A DNA stretch of 64,000 nucleotides, taken from assembly GCA_958450365.1 (NCBI GenBank), contig CAUEEP010000730.1:1970001-2034000 (forward strand). Direction: 5' to 3'. Position numbers and translations under genes: made by a program. Source of the DNA: Mesorhabditis belari. Lineage: Eukaryota > Nematoda > Chromadorea > Rhabditida > Rhabditidae. The notes below the pieces were generated by a model. The model saw only the letters and a program-made list of their open reading frames with translations, had not been told where the DNA came from and did not search any database. Positions 12,454-24,240 of the stretch are shown in pieces (position 1 is the stretch's first letter; each line of letters starts with the position of its first letter).

Positions 12454-12494
12454 CTAATAGAATAGTCTTCAACTGTAAAAGACTATTCTATTAG
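12454..12494. repeat. Perfect 16-bp stem hairpin
   Basis: CTAATAGAATAGTCTT pairs exactly with AAGACTATTCTATTAG around a 9-base loop. No T-run follows and no gene is adjacent, so it is probably the remains of a small foldback element. Confidence 0.8.
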
Positions 12495-13492
12495 TTTCTT
12501 CTTTTGTTTATGCTTATATTCGAGCTCATTCAAAATCAACTCTTATAGAGTAAAATAGAAAAGTTCCCAAACTCCGAGACTCGTAACGGAATTCGGAAGT
12601 TCAACTTTGACACAAATGTATTGACTAAATGAATCATTGATGCCTTGTAGGCCCTTAAAATTGAATCTTTATTGAGCACGTGAAAATGAAAACCGTAAAA
12701 TGGGATAAATGCATGAAATGGAAGACTATATGTTTTTTGATCTACCGGTTGATGAGATCGATATGTGTTTGAAAGGGAAAACTGAACTGAACTGAACTGA
12801 AATTATATGTGATAAAAGGAATGAAGAATAGTTGGTCCAAATGAAGCACAATGAAGCTTACTAAATACAATTCTTTCCGAAAAATGATTGACAGAAAGAG
12901 TTGATCGTTTTTGCGGCTCCACCCCGTTTACATCCATAATGAATATCGCTTTGGAAAAGGGCTGAGAAGTTGACGAGAACATGCTGTAAATGGGTAATGA
13001 ATTGAAGATTAAAGAGCATGAATTCATTGTACTAGAAAAGGTGTGTTTCAGCCTACTCCGGTAGAACTTTAAAGGAACTTTGTCCAGTTTTTTTTTGCTT
13101 TTGAATCTCTATGGTTGGTCAAATATAAATTTCCGTTTTCCGAGAAGACTTTCAGAATTTCAGTGGAAAGAAAACAAAGACCACTTAATCTAAAATATAG
13201 TTGCAATCTTAATTAACAATATCTTGCCAACATTCCCCGTAATGAAGCCTCTTATTGTAATAGTCGGTGCTTTAAGATTGAAAGAAGCCATCTTTATTCG
13301 CTATAGTAACAAATGAGACACTCATTTTCCATATTATCTATGATTTTAATGAGTAGAAATCAGTGCCTCTGATTTTCAATTGTGGAATGTGATTAATTTA
13401 AATGATTAGCCAGTTTTCGAGTCATTTGTGACAGCCCAGTTTCTACTGGCGGCACTTAAAGCCGAGTTATCGATTATCAATTGTCTGTTATA

Positions 13493-13583
13493 TTCCTAAT
13501 CATCTATGCTTTCATTGCCAATCTTTCATTGCCATCTATGCTTTCATTGCCAATCCTAATCATCTATGCTTTCATTGCCAATC
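13493..13583. repeat. Short tandem repeat array (CATCTATGCTTTCATTGCCAA units)
   Basis: The block CCTAATCATCTATGCTTTCA with TTGCCAATC occurs twice completely, with a partial unit (ATCTATGCTTTCATTGCC) between. It lies 170 bp beyond the possible end of the aminopeptidase gene. Confidence 0.75.
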
Positions 13584-13754
13584 TCAAATCACTAAACCAA
13601 TTCACATTTTCTAAGGAAATCTTTTCAAAAAAAAACAATGCAAATTGATTGGTGCGATTTAGCGACCGTTTTCTCACGTTTAATGTCATCAACAGACATG
13701 TGCGCACTATAAATTTTCACATTTGACAATTCATATTTGGCCAATCTAATAGAT

Positions 13755-16700
13755 CTACTCAATAATCTTGTCATGTGCTTTTGAAATGAATTTTTCAAGA
13801 TGCTGTGAGAGCTCACCTTGACCAAGCTAGCGGCCAACGATTCCGACGGTGCCACCGTACACCAATAAAGATTCCAATCGCACAACTCGAAATGCTCGGG
13901 AAGAGCATAAACCTGAAATATGAATAGAGCTTCTCCCATGAATTCATTTCACGAACCATATCCAACACTTGTTCCTTAATTTTTCCTCCTCCTGGCACAA
14001 GTCCCTCTTTGTGGAAATGGCAAAAATCGGAGACGAGTTGCGCTCGTCCAACTGCCGAAAAAGCACCCGGCCATCGCCGCATTTGGCTAAAATTGGTACA
14101 CTAATCCAAAATGACACTAGCTCTTGCCTAAAAATATTGTTCCACGTGGCGTAGTCATAGTTGACACGGACGAATGAGGTAAAGTTGAGATTGACAATCA
14201 CTGGCGAAGTGACATTCTCATATTCGGCTGAGAAATTGAATTGCTTTGTAAAGAAATTTTTTGATACCAGCTTGGGTGAGCATGAATTGGGGAAGATTGA
14301 GTTGATTGGGCAAAAGAAGAGGCCACAATTTGGGGCCACGTTGAGCCACCGTTGTCGCCCCTTCACCATTCACAACAAGGACTTCAGGGAAACCGCCGGT
14401 ACGATACCAGAATTGGTAGATCTTAAATTATTAGCCTTTGTGTATGCTGCTTCACCTGTTTCACAGATATTAGCCTTTGTGTATGTTGTTTCACCTGTGA
14501 TAGAGGGATTCCATCGGGTGTGGTGAACTTGTTGAAATACTCAGCGAAGAGATCCAAATCAAACGATGATCTACAAATAAAGTTCGTTTTAAACGGAAGT
14601 ACGAAAAGGAATGAAAGCCTAGTATCACTTTCTAAACAGCCTAGTATCACTATAATTTTCTCGAATCTTATTTTTACGCTTCACTTTCTTCACCTTGTCG
14701 CAATGAGATGTCTAATCGATGCCATCAATGTCCCTTCTCCAATCAAACCCTCAATTGATTCCAAAAAGACGACTCCTTTCAAATAACAATGATTGGTCAT
14801 CTAAAAGCATCGAGAAGCTCTCTTTTTCATCAAAAAATGGAGGAAGTTTTTGGGTGTTTTTTCGAGATTCTCTGTAAACAAATCCCCAATGAGGTGAGCT
14901 CTCGAAAAAGATGCGAAACCGATCTCTTTTCTCGAGTCTTTCAGCAATCTTTCAGCAAAACTGACCCCCAAAGGGAACACTTATAACATCAAAATTGGGA
15001 TATTGATCTATTGATTTGTATGCACGATTTTGGGGCCAACCATTTCGGCGTCAATTTGTTCAGGCAACTCCAGCGAATGATTGGCAGAGACGAAATCTTC
15101 GGCCAATTGGATTTCCACGTATTTTGAAAGACGGAAACGCTCATATCTGAAATGTTGGTTTTGAAATGTGATCACTAAACAATTCACCTCTCATCTCCAC
15201 CAAAGAGCGCACGCACAACCTTGTAGCTGATGTAATCAGTGAGATCTTCCTGCATTTGGATTAATTATTGTTAGCTATTCGAATTCACCTGTAAACAAGC
15301 CCACTTCCACGAGTTCACCGTCACTTTGTCTCCAATCCAATGATGAGCTAACTCATGAGCGACCACATAGGCCACATGAGCATCATTCGCTGATGGTGAG
15401 GCTAGTTCCTCTAAAAAAAACTTTTTATTACAACGTTTTTTATAATATTTTGTAATATTCAAGCTTTAAAGCGTGTCATAAATGAAACTGAAACGAAACT
15501 TACCCGAAACGACAACATGCCCCCAATTCTCAATCCCGCCAACGTAATCAGGCACCAAAATGAAGTCTACCTAAAAGTGTTTCACTGGTAAGATTCCGTA
15601 ATAGTATAAAAGACAGTTATAGCTTTTTTGAATACCGACCTTGTTCAAGGGTAGAGGCACCTCAAACATACTAGCCAAGATCTCGAAAGCGGCAACGGCT
15701 GCATCGAGAATCCGCAACGAATCGATGGATGAATCCGCGTGGACACGAAGAGTCACACCAAATGAGGTGGCACGGTAAAGCTGTGAATAAATAAAGTCAA
15801 ATTCACAAATCAGCGTTTAAAGCATTTTAAGCACCAGATTTACAGTGATACCTGTTTATATGAATCGGGCATCACCGAGAACGACAAAAGATATGGGGGA
15901 ATTGAGGGTGTCGGCGCAAAGACTGTCTTCTGCCACCTCAAATCAAAAGTTTTGAAAACTTTTCAAAATCTAGAAGCTTTTAAAACTTTTTTAACTCACT
16001 CAGCATTCACAACAACGACATCATTGGCGATGGTGTTTGATTGAGCGATTGTTTCTGTTGGATGAATGATCGAGAGACGGAATGGAGCTTTTGATGAGCT
16101 GAAAACGAGTTTTTATAGCATTCTTTCTTAGAGGAATTTAAAAAATGGCAAATAAAATTAAAAGCTAATTATAAAACCAACGGTAGATCGATACATGGAA
16201 GGAAGGTTCTGGCAAAATCCGGCTGAAAATGAGTGGTGATCAGAGCGGAGTTGCGACGCGAGAATACTCCCCATGAGTCGTTTCTGAATGTTTGTCGTTC
16301 AATTCCGCTGATTTTTGTTGTGAATATCAAATTGTTACCTCAATTTTCCACTATATTCGACAATCGTTAGAAGATATTTCCCTTTTGGGAGTGCGTTGAC
16401 GAAGTTGAATTCGACCGTGTCGGAGAGAATGCGTAACGATTTGAGCTTTGGCTCCACCGTGTCGTTGGCGCTGCAAAAGTTGCTTTAGATTCTTGAAATT
16501 TATAGAAACAAAAAGAAACTCAAAGCCAAACCTTAAAAGGGAAATATTTCTGAAATTGTGAAGTCCTTTCGCGTGAAGAGTCACATTTGAAGAGTTTTGA
16601 AGCAAGGAGAACTGAAGGCGAATTTACAGAATCCAGAACTTGATCGCTAAACCCACATGTAACATCAATGATCCGGTGAAATAAGTCTCATTGATGGGTA

Positions 16701-16794
16701 GTTGAACGGTGAGATCATAGCTGTGTGGAAGGATAAGAAGAGTTACACCCAAAGGGAATAGTAAGACGAGAATCGGTAACGTTTGAATACCCAT
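13755..16794 (-). CDS. M1-family zinc aminopeptidase, short C-terminus
   Basis: Seventeen exons from 16794 down to 13817 keep phase and give 604 residues. The ATG lies just behind a spliced-leader type acceptor at 16803. Residues 5-25 form one hydrophobic segment (signal anchor or signal peptide), then LPHSYDLTVQLPI, the usual start of M1 domain 1. Catalytic features: GGIENWG in place of GAMENWG; VAHELAHHW zinc site; third zinc ligand Glu in LQEDLTDY, exactly 18 residues after the second His; the transition-state Tyr in CYLKG. Domain 3 shows SFVRVNYDYATWNN, then RAQLVSDFCHF. All residues needed for activity appear present. One intron (14127-14087) seems to be GC-AG. Family members run to about 900 aa with a helical ERAP1_C domain; here only its first helices are seen. 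After SLVK (13817), the natural continuation GELSQHLEKFISKAHDKIIE lies one frame off and stops at 13755, so the last segment is either frameshifted or misread. Confidence 0.85.
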
Positions 16795-17059
16795 TTGCCA
16801 ATCTGAAAGGAAAGTTTACATCTAAGTGAACTACGAATCAATTCATCAAATAGTTAGATAATTCAATAGATTACTGAACAAGAAAATCAATGAACTCAAT
16901 TGAAAACAGGGGTTGAATCTCCAAAAAATGGTTGCTTTGTGGAGGTCTCGCTCGGTGCGGGTGCGTGAGTGTTATATGGCTGTGGGTTGGAGAGGGGAGG
17001 ACTGAAGAGACTGAAGACTCCTCTTCAAGATGCACGAGAAGAAAGATGGCCCACCCTTT

Positions 17060-17102
17060 AAGGGACTTCTTCACCTTCTTCACCTTCTTCACCTTCTTCA
17101 CC
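17060..17102. repeat. Microsatellite, CTTCTTCAC-type 9-bp units
   Basis: About four tandem copies of CTTCTTCAC on the plus strand, upstream of the aminopeptidase start. Confidence 0.85.
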
Positions 17103-17518
17103 CCTCACTGTTTGTGCGCGTTTCACAGAAGAGAAAAGGACAAACGAGTGAAATCAGTGTACAAGACTCTTCTTTTTCTTTCACATTGTCTTCTCTTCTC
17201 ATTGTCTGTACTCGTAACCTTCCCCCCTTTTCCTACCAAAAGCACAGTTGCGTGAAAAAGCTCTCGACCCGGAAGGGGTGACCCCTTTCTCACAGTTACC
17301 ACACACTCTCATTTCATTGTTATCAATGACCACTTGCCCATGGGAATCCCCATCCAATCGACCACGATATCCACTATTCTTGGAGAAGATCCCGTATTTG
17401 GAGATCACGAAACGCATCTGCATTGCTAGTGAAATAGGACCTAAAGGGCTAGTAAATGGACCTAAAAGAGTTGTTAAAGGTGTCAAATCCAAACCGATTA
17501 CGTAAAGCACACTTTTGT

Positions 17519-17713
17519 CGATAGAGATTATCCTTTATCCTTGGTTCATTTGTTGCATACGTAAAGCATACGGTTACTAACTACCTAGGCAGTTTTTAAG
17601 TCCACACAAATTGACGGCTATGCAAATTCTGTTCGATCCCCTGTAGATATGAGTAATGAACCCCTTCACCACATAGATAGAGATTATCCTTTATCCTTGG
17701 TTCATTTGTTGAT
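17519..17713 (+). repeat. 36-bp direct repeat pair
   Basis: GATAGAGATTATCCTTTATC and the following CTTGGTTCATTTGTTG occur at 17519-17554 and again at 17678-17713, identical over 36 bases and 159 bp apart. It looks like a recent local duplication. Confidence 0.85.
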
Positions 17714-17797
17714 CCCATGAATGGATTCAAGTTTTTGCATATGACTTGTGAGTGGAAAAGAGAGGAAAAGAGATTCGAAACTCTTCAAACAAATACT

Positions 17798-20266
17798 TTA
17801 TTCATTCCAATGGGGATTTGTTGCGTAAATCCGCACAAAAAGCTGTTTTTTCTCTTCTCCTCTCAGGTGGGCGTCGATCCTCGTGGTGGCCTTTGCAACA
17901 TTGTTTTTTTCAAAAAAACAGAGATAAGTGAATATTTGTTTGATGTTAGAAAACAATACCCTGACCCACGGCGACAAATTATCCGGATTACCGTAATCCG
18001 GTGGATCTTCTTGAAGAAAACAAGTCCCTTTCACTGACATGTGTTGATCGACGACGGGATTAAATCTGAATCATCAAATCTCATGGATAATCTTGTCGAC
18101 AACGATTTTTGCGGAAAGAAGCCAAAGAGCTTAAAGATTTGATCAGCTTTTAGTGTGTTAACATTTTTTTTTATTGAAAACATTGAGAGCTTGGATCAGC
18201 TGAGATTCGGAAATGTTTTGATGAAATAAATGGGGTTTTTCCTTCTGTACTCCTTTCAAATTTCATCCAAAGATTATCGGATTTGAGTGGAGTCGCTTAG
18301 AAAAAGGAAAAACATATTGGATCATGTCGTACTGTCGCAAAAAGATTACTGTAACTGTACTGTAACTAAAACTTAATTAAAGATTTGTTTATTTACTGAC
18401 ACTTGAAGGACGTTTCAGGCAACTTTATCAAGTATTTAATTCAGAATTGAAACTACTGCTTAAGCCAAGTTTCGATCTCAATAATGATGCGATTATGATC
18501 CTAAAGAGTTTGTCAACTTCCAAGTCTTGGAAGTTGACGTCTTGGAAGTCTCTGAGTCTTGGAAGTGGATTCATAATCGGCTATATATGTCGTAGCCAAT
18601 TATGAATTTCAGCCGATTATGAATGAGTGGGTCTAGGAGCGTCCAACCATCAAGTATTTGGTATCATTCAACGCCGAATCATTAATAATTATGTTAAATT
18701 TTTAAAATTAGAAAGATTGGACAAAAAAAAAAATTATGGGGCCTCAAAGTTTCCTCTTAACAAACAGTTTTTTTGCTCTAATTTTTTTCTTTTTATCAAA
18801 TCTTTCTAATTTTAAAAATTTAACATAATTATTAATGATTCTGCGTTGAATGATACCAAATACTTGATGGTTGGACGCTCCTAGACCCACTTGTAAAGAA
18901 ATATTCTTTGCGTGCTTGGTACTCTTCACTCAAGACACGTTATTTCTTGTTTCGAGATATCTGATCTCACTTGAACTAAAACACTTTATTCAATAACCGA
19001 CTAACTCGGAATCTTTGGGCTCTCACTTGAGCAACTTTCACACAAGATCGACAATTGAATTAAAAGTGACGATAAAAACAGAAACAATTTTGTCCTAATT
19101 AGGACACAACTTTCACACGATGAGAGGAAAGCATTAAAAAAATGAAAGATAACAAAAACAAAATGAACAACAGTTGCCTTATATAGGCTTTAACACAAGA
19201 TACTCAGCTAACAAGCTACAAAACAATAAATGATTTGGGGCGCGAAATAGAATGAAGGCGCACCGATTTCCTCAATACTTTTCCAATTTTTAGGCTGTCA
19301 GAGTTAGATAACTTTTAGTGGCTATTCGCCACACCACTCATTCATAATCGGCTACGGGGGTCCCGCCGATTTGGAATGAAACGTTGTAGCGCCGGTCATT
19401 TTTAACCTAAACTCACAAATTTGGTACCAATCAACGCAGAATTTAATTCGCTACAGGATGATATAATATTTTCCTCATACATTAAAGGGTTGCTCTACTA
19501 GAAAGATTTACCAAAAAATTTCATTCATAATCGGCTACGACGTATATCTTTGCACTGGAACGACTGAATCAATTGGCGTTTAAGCACTCTGTTTGTTTTG
19601 TTTTTTAAAAACAAAACAAGCTTTGTTTTCTCTCATCCTTGCTACTCATCCTTTGGGCATGAGAAAAGAGATCAAGGGGATCTCATTTAAAATCTAAAAT
19701 AATATAAAAAAAGAAAAGATCTGACCTCAAGGGGATCAACTCCTTTCTCCACTTTTTGCAACACAACAATCACCTCTTTTCGCTTTCCCAAAAACATTTC
19801 GCAAATCTTATCCACCGCCTTGTTTATTGCTTGTTTTTTTCTCTTAGTTGTGGCGTAGAATTGTGATCCATTTCAAGAATCATGGTGATTTTAGGAAATG
19901 ATTTGTAGCGAGAACGCATTATAAGGAGCATTGTCAATGGGAAAACAACAAACAAACTTTAGAAAGGTTCATTGTGATTGAATTCATTTTTTTTAAAATT
20001 AAGAATGGAAAACCAGCATGTACCTTATTCTCTGAGTACCTCTTTAACACTTTCGGTTCTCCATTCTCGTGAAATCCTGATGTTGATGAGAAATCATGCC
20101 AGAAGCTGACAGAAGCGAGAGCATTGACCTCATTTGCCGCTTACAATTAGAATAATTTCTTGTCTAATGCTTTATATGCCTCATAATATTGCCAGACTTC
20201 AATTTTCAACAATTCTCACCAAACAAGCCTCATTAACAAGCACCTCCTTGTAAACACCCCGATCAT
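17798..20266 (-). CDS. Unrecognised 177-aa protein, possibly mitochondrial
   Basis: Seven minus-strand segments join in phase: 20266-20220, 20105-20024, 19842-19726, 18244-18182, 18129-18104, 18065-17960 and 17890-17798. The ATG follows an AAAATTCAG acceptor by four bases, as in trans-splicing. The N-terminus MIGVFTRRCLLMRLVCFWHD is basic and hydrophobic with no early acids, which suggests a mitochondrial presequence. Then come a charged helical stretch (KRKKQAINKAVDKICEMFLG), ISESQLIQALNLFGFF, a segment FNPVVDQHMSVKGTCFLQED rich in Pro and Asp, and the C-terminus LFVRIYATNPHWNE. No membrane span or known motif is evident and I cannot assign a family. The long intron (18245-19725) contains the interrupted foldback element. 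The 26-nt fifth exon is the weakest part of the model. Conserved phase across all junctions is the main evidence that this is a gene. Confidence 0.55.
18589..19541. mobile_element. Foldback MITE, copy 2, interrupted by a solo LTR
   Basis: Same plan and near-identical sequence to the copy at 1417-1910: left end GTCGTAGCC, long foldback arms at about 18608-18720 and 18785-18891, tail 19339-19541 ending in CATTCATAATCGGCTACGAC. It is split at the CCACT site by 442 bp of unrelated sequence. The left end carries an extra partial terminal repeat (18570-18582 and 18589-18625), hinting at rearrangement or nested insertion. Confidence 0.85.
18892..19333. mobile_element. Solo LTR of an LTR retrotransposon
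   Basis: The inserted block begins TGTAAAGAAATATTC and ends TATTCGCCACA (TG...CA termini) and is bounded by the 5-bp duplication CCACT at 18887-18891 and 19334-19338. The matching element at 1417-1910 has a single CCACT (1703-1707) and gives the empty site. A TATATA box (about 19179) and AATAAA (19225-19230) are spaced as in an LTR promoter and polyadenylation signal. A 5-bp duplication fits Ty3/gypsy, copia or Bel/Pao; the family cannot be told without internal sequence. Confidence 0.85.
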
Positions 20267-22283
20267 AAACCTGAATTTTGGCTTTTTCGGGCCCCCAATG
20301 GCCTGAATGTGATCTATTTGTGTATGTGAAATGTATTTTCCCGCTCCTGAAAAGAAAAAAAAGCGGGAGGGCCAAAGGGGGAAGGGAATAGCTTGTTTAC
20401 GAGGCCCTTCTTCACCCCTGAGGCCTGGAGCTCTAGAGCTCTCTTCCTGAAGAGAATATGGCGTGTGTATGCCCATAGAGGGAAGCGTGGTAAAAAACAT
20501 AAAAAAACATAGCGCCAGAGCATAGAGACCCGCAGAAGGCATTCGCCTCCCTTCCCTCCCTTCCCTTCACTCCCTTCCCTTCACTCCCTTCCCTTCACCC
20601 CTTCACTCCCCTCCCTTCATTCCCTTCAGGGCCTCCTCCATGTTTTCCTTGAATTCTCCTCTGTTTCCCCCTTCTCTCACTCCTTTTGTGTGTTGTTTTG
20701 GCAGTGTGCCTCTCTCGTCGTTTTCGAATTTTTCCCTTTTTCGGTTCCCCCTTTTTTTTCTTGCCCACTCAGTTGTTGTGATCAACGGAACCACTCGTTT
20801 TTCGGCGAGTCCACCCGGGCAAAATATTCGCTACTTTCTCTCTTTTCCCTCACCCACTCTCGCCCATATTTTCACCCTCTCAACCTCCAGGTTTTCACCT
20901 CAATTTCGCCACCCCGAAACTGGGCTTTTTGAAATCTATTCTCTTTTTGTGTTCTTGTTTGTCTGCTCGATCTATTCTCTCTATTTTCTCTATCTTTGCA
21001 TGTGTGTGTGTTTTCTATTTCTATTGTCATTTCATCTGGGGGACTTTCAGTAGACACACTCTCGGGATCACTGCTCTCCCTGTCCTTGGTCTCATTTGGT
21101 TTTTTCGTTTTTTGATAAAGATACGGTAATCAGGTTCTGACCGTAGTTTTGTTACCCATCCAATCATTGTGCTTCTCTTATTTGTTTCATCTAAAGTAAA
21201 ATTGCTCACTTTCTGGGGGTTAGTTTTTGGGTTAGCTTGATTTCCCAAGCTACATTTCCATTCCCAAGTTTGTTTTCAAAATCAGTAAGTTTGACTTTGA
21301 AGGAAATCGTTTCAGTAAAGAATTCTGATGCGATTTTATGCTAGACACGTGCTTTTGGATGACTCAAATCCCTAAAAACTGTGTTGTTGTGTTTGCAAAA
21401 CTCTGTTGTTGTGTTGTTGTTGCCATTTAAGCAAATAGAAAAATGTTACCATTTTGATAAAACTTATTATTCTGTTTTCTGCCATTTTTTTGAAATACCG
21501 TTCTTGCCAGATCACGGAAGCGACTGCTGGCGCCAAATTTCTTAGGTGATAAGTTGATATTTTCACGTTTTCCCCGTTCGTGGGTTCTGGTAAAGGGGAA
21601 TACTCGGGATCAAGCCCCCAATCACTTGAAAGAGACGTGACACAGTAAGAGAGAAAATGGGAAAAGAGAGACTGATCGGGGAATGGAGGGGGAAAGGCCA
21701 GACTGATCTCCTCCCCCTTGAACCCTCGTCCCTCCCTACCGTATCCCATCCCTGCCCATCCCCCATTTCCCGCCTGTCACTTTTCTTTTCTCCATTTCAA
21801 TCGATTCATCCTCTCCTTTCCAGCTGATACCAGTGAACCTGCGATTTCTGTGTGTTGTTTTCCATCCGCAGGCTTGCCAAAACCCCTTTCAGACTTATCT
21901 AGCTCCTCCTTTTTCATCCACAATTCTCGGAGTGAAAATGAAAGTTGTTTTCGAGTAAACACCCCTTCCCCCTCCCCTCCCGCTTGTTTTGTTTTCCCTC
22001 CTCGCTAGAATTCGTCATACAATCAAACATTTCATTTTCTTTCGTTTTCCTCTTGTTTTTATTGTTATTTTCGCAATCGAGTCGGCGCTTTAAGAATTGT
22101 TTTGTAAGTTTTGTGGCACTTGACATTTCAAAGTTGGAAAACTTGCAGCCAGAAATCTGTTCAAAAACAATTTGTTTAAGGAAATCCTATTAGAATTTTT
22201 AAATCCTTACAACGGGATTTCCTAAAAATAGTCAAATACGGTAGTAAAAAAATGAATCGATTACAGTAATGAGAACTGAGAAA

Positions 22284-22397
22284 GATAAATATTGGAGAGG
22301 GGGATTGTTCTCAAGTAATGATAAATATTGGAGAAGGGGAATTGTTCTCAAGTAATGAGAACAATCGAAAACAACCCCCTTCTCCAATATTTATCTT
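22284..22397. repeat. Duplicated plus inverted repeat (foldback)
   Basis: GATAAATATTGGAGAGGGGG plus ATTGTTCTCAAGTAATG occurs twice in tandem (about 22284-22320 and 22320-22356), followed by an inverted copy ending CTCCAATATTTATCTT. The block can fold into a stem of about 35 bp. Confidence 0.8.
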
Positions 22398-24063
22398 AAA
22401 AAGAGGTAATCAAGTTTTTTCTTTTTATTCCTCAAAGCATATTCCGTTATTCTTTTTTTGAGGGTGATTTTCATTGAGTTTTTGTGTCGTATTTCTGAGT
22501 CACATGTGTTGTTTAGCCAAAAGGGAGGCGGGGAAATTGAGTAGGGAAAAGTGAGGTGATGAACAGGGGAAAAAGGATCTTCACATGGGCACAAGGATCG
22601 CCTCCAAACTGCAAAAAATGCGTCAGATTCGCTTGGGCGCTAATTTTTGATCCTTATTGCTTATCACTACTGTCGTGGCAAGTAAAACGACTTTGCCCTC
22701 ATTGTCGACCTTATAAATCTCGATCTACTTAGCGAACTCGATAAAAAAACGTTGTCTTTTGTAACTTTTTCCTATTTTGAGTTTCTTCAATCTTTTCACA
22801 ACATAAATCACTTGTTATTGATGATCAATAAGTAGAGAAATTGATCGAAACTAACATGTCAACAACAAATTCTCCTTTTTTCTTCACCAATTTCCCTTCA
22901 CTCATTCTTGTTATCTCATGAAATCAGCGGCCACTTCCTGTTGACAAATATTTCAATTAAAAGATTTCTTTTCTACTTTTTGATTACTTAACTTTTTGCG
23001 TTGACGTGTTTTATGTCAGAGACAAATTTTGATAACGACAGTCTACAAGAAATTTCTCTTTCTCGTTTTTGATTCACAAATCGTTAATTATTTAGAATAA
23101 CTTCTACAGTAGACGCTTTAAGACTTAAGCTTTAAGGCTTTAAGACGCAACGCAAATAAGACGAACTCAGTGATTCACATATTAAAATTAACTTGAAACA
23201 AGTTTTTTCTTTATTTTTCATGCACTTATATGTTATATCAATATGGTATCATTTGCTTCAAGCAAAATCTCTAATTTGTGCTGATCTTTCCCGTATTGTA
23301 GCTACAAATAATTATCGCTTATGGGATTTAACCTATAGAAACCTTTTTTCATAACCTCAAGCTAACTTACAATGACTCAATGCTCATTTCTCAAAAAAGA
23401 AAACAAAAGACTCATCATTTTTTGCTTTCCCAATAAAGGAATGACTTGGAATCGAGTGTTTCCATCTTTTATTTCTCTTTTTTGGGGCAATCGTTGAGTA
23501 ATGTTTTTTTTTGTTTAATAGAGAGTGCGGGGAAATGGAGGATGAAGCAATGCTGTGTTGTGTTATTTCTTTTAGTCTTTCAGTCTTTTAGTCTTTCACC
23601 AATCTCTCTTCCTCTTTCATTTGTCTCTCATCATTTCCTCCATCCATTGTTTTTCCTCCGTTATGTCGTTTTGCATGAAAGAGACTAGAGATTCTCATTT
23701 TTGATATATTAATATTTATTTGTCTATATTTTTGTTAGGATTTTATTGTTTAAAGACATCTAGCAATCAGTTAAACTGTTGATTCACGGAATTTCCATTA
23801 AAATATCAGAAAAAATCACTGATTTCATTGATCTGTGATAAAAATTGCTAGCTTATAAACTTTACTTGAGCTTTTTTCCGCATCAGCATGAAATTTTGCA
23901 TCCCCAAAATCCACGAAAATCAACCTGACCAGATCTCAATCACTTGTGTGATGTCTCGTGGTGGAGGTGTTGTCCCCGTTGTCCTCTGTAAAATTCCCGT
24001 GAATGCAGGTCAGCTCTTTCTCTTTCCTTTCCCTTCTTTCTCTTATTTCCTCTCTTCCGAGAG

Positions 24064-24240
24064 TTGGGCGGGGTCTCCTCCCCTTCCCCTCCCTCTTCCC
24101 CTCTCTCTTCCCCTCCCTCTTCCCCTCTCTCTTCCCCTCTCCCTCCTTCCCCTCTCTCTTCCCCTCCCTCTTCCCCTCTCTCTTCCCCTCTCCCTTCCCC
24201 TCTCCCTTGCTCTCTCCCTTCCCCTCTCCTCTCCCTCCCC
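24064..24240. repeat. Polypyrimidine tract, about 180 bp, CCCTCTC-rich
   Basis: Almost uninterrupted C/T on the plus strand with quasi-repeats of CCCCTCTCTCTTCCCCTCCC. Such mirror-symmetric homopurine/homopyrimidine tracts can adopt triplex structure. The ORFs reported across it on both strands are artefacts of the composition. Confidence 0.85.

Larger units (their letters stand above)
12216..13754. other. Intergenic region, no gene recognised
   Basis: Separates the SGF11 gene from the 3' end of the aminopeptidase. It holds a perfect hairpin at 12454-12494, a GAACT pentamer run at about 12782-12801, and a short tandem array at 13493-13583. The only long ORF (minus 12803-13027) looks like noise and does not resemble the missing peptidase C-terminal domain. 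Confidence 0.6.
16795..17797. other. Intergenic region with direct repeats; possible stray exon
   Basis: Contains a CTTCTTCAC microsatellite (17060-17102) and a 36-bp direct repeat (17519-17554 and 17678-17713). On the minus strand 17295-17439 is an open stretch with a CTTTAG acceptor and a GTAACT donor, reading LAMQMRFVISKYGIF and GYRGRLDGDSHGQVVIDNNE. I do not recognise it and found no neighbouring exons. Confidence 0.45.

Noticed and set aside
14461..14640. Repeated TATTAGCCTTTGTGTATG blocks near 14430-14500 and CCTAGTATCACT near 14620-14650
   Set aside because: Short intronic duplications within the aminopeptidase gene; no further structure beyond replication slippage.
17295..17439. Minus-strand exon-like stretch (LAMQMRFVISKYGIF)
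   Set aside because: Good splice signals at both ends but no neighbouring exons in phase; it lies after the stop of the 177-aa gene and before the peptidase start. Left as a note only.
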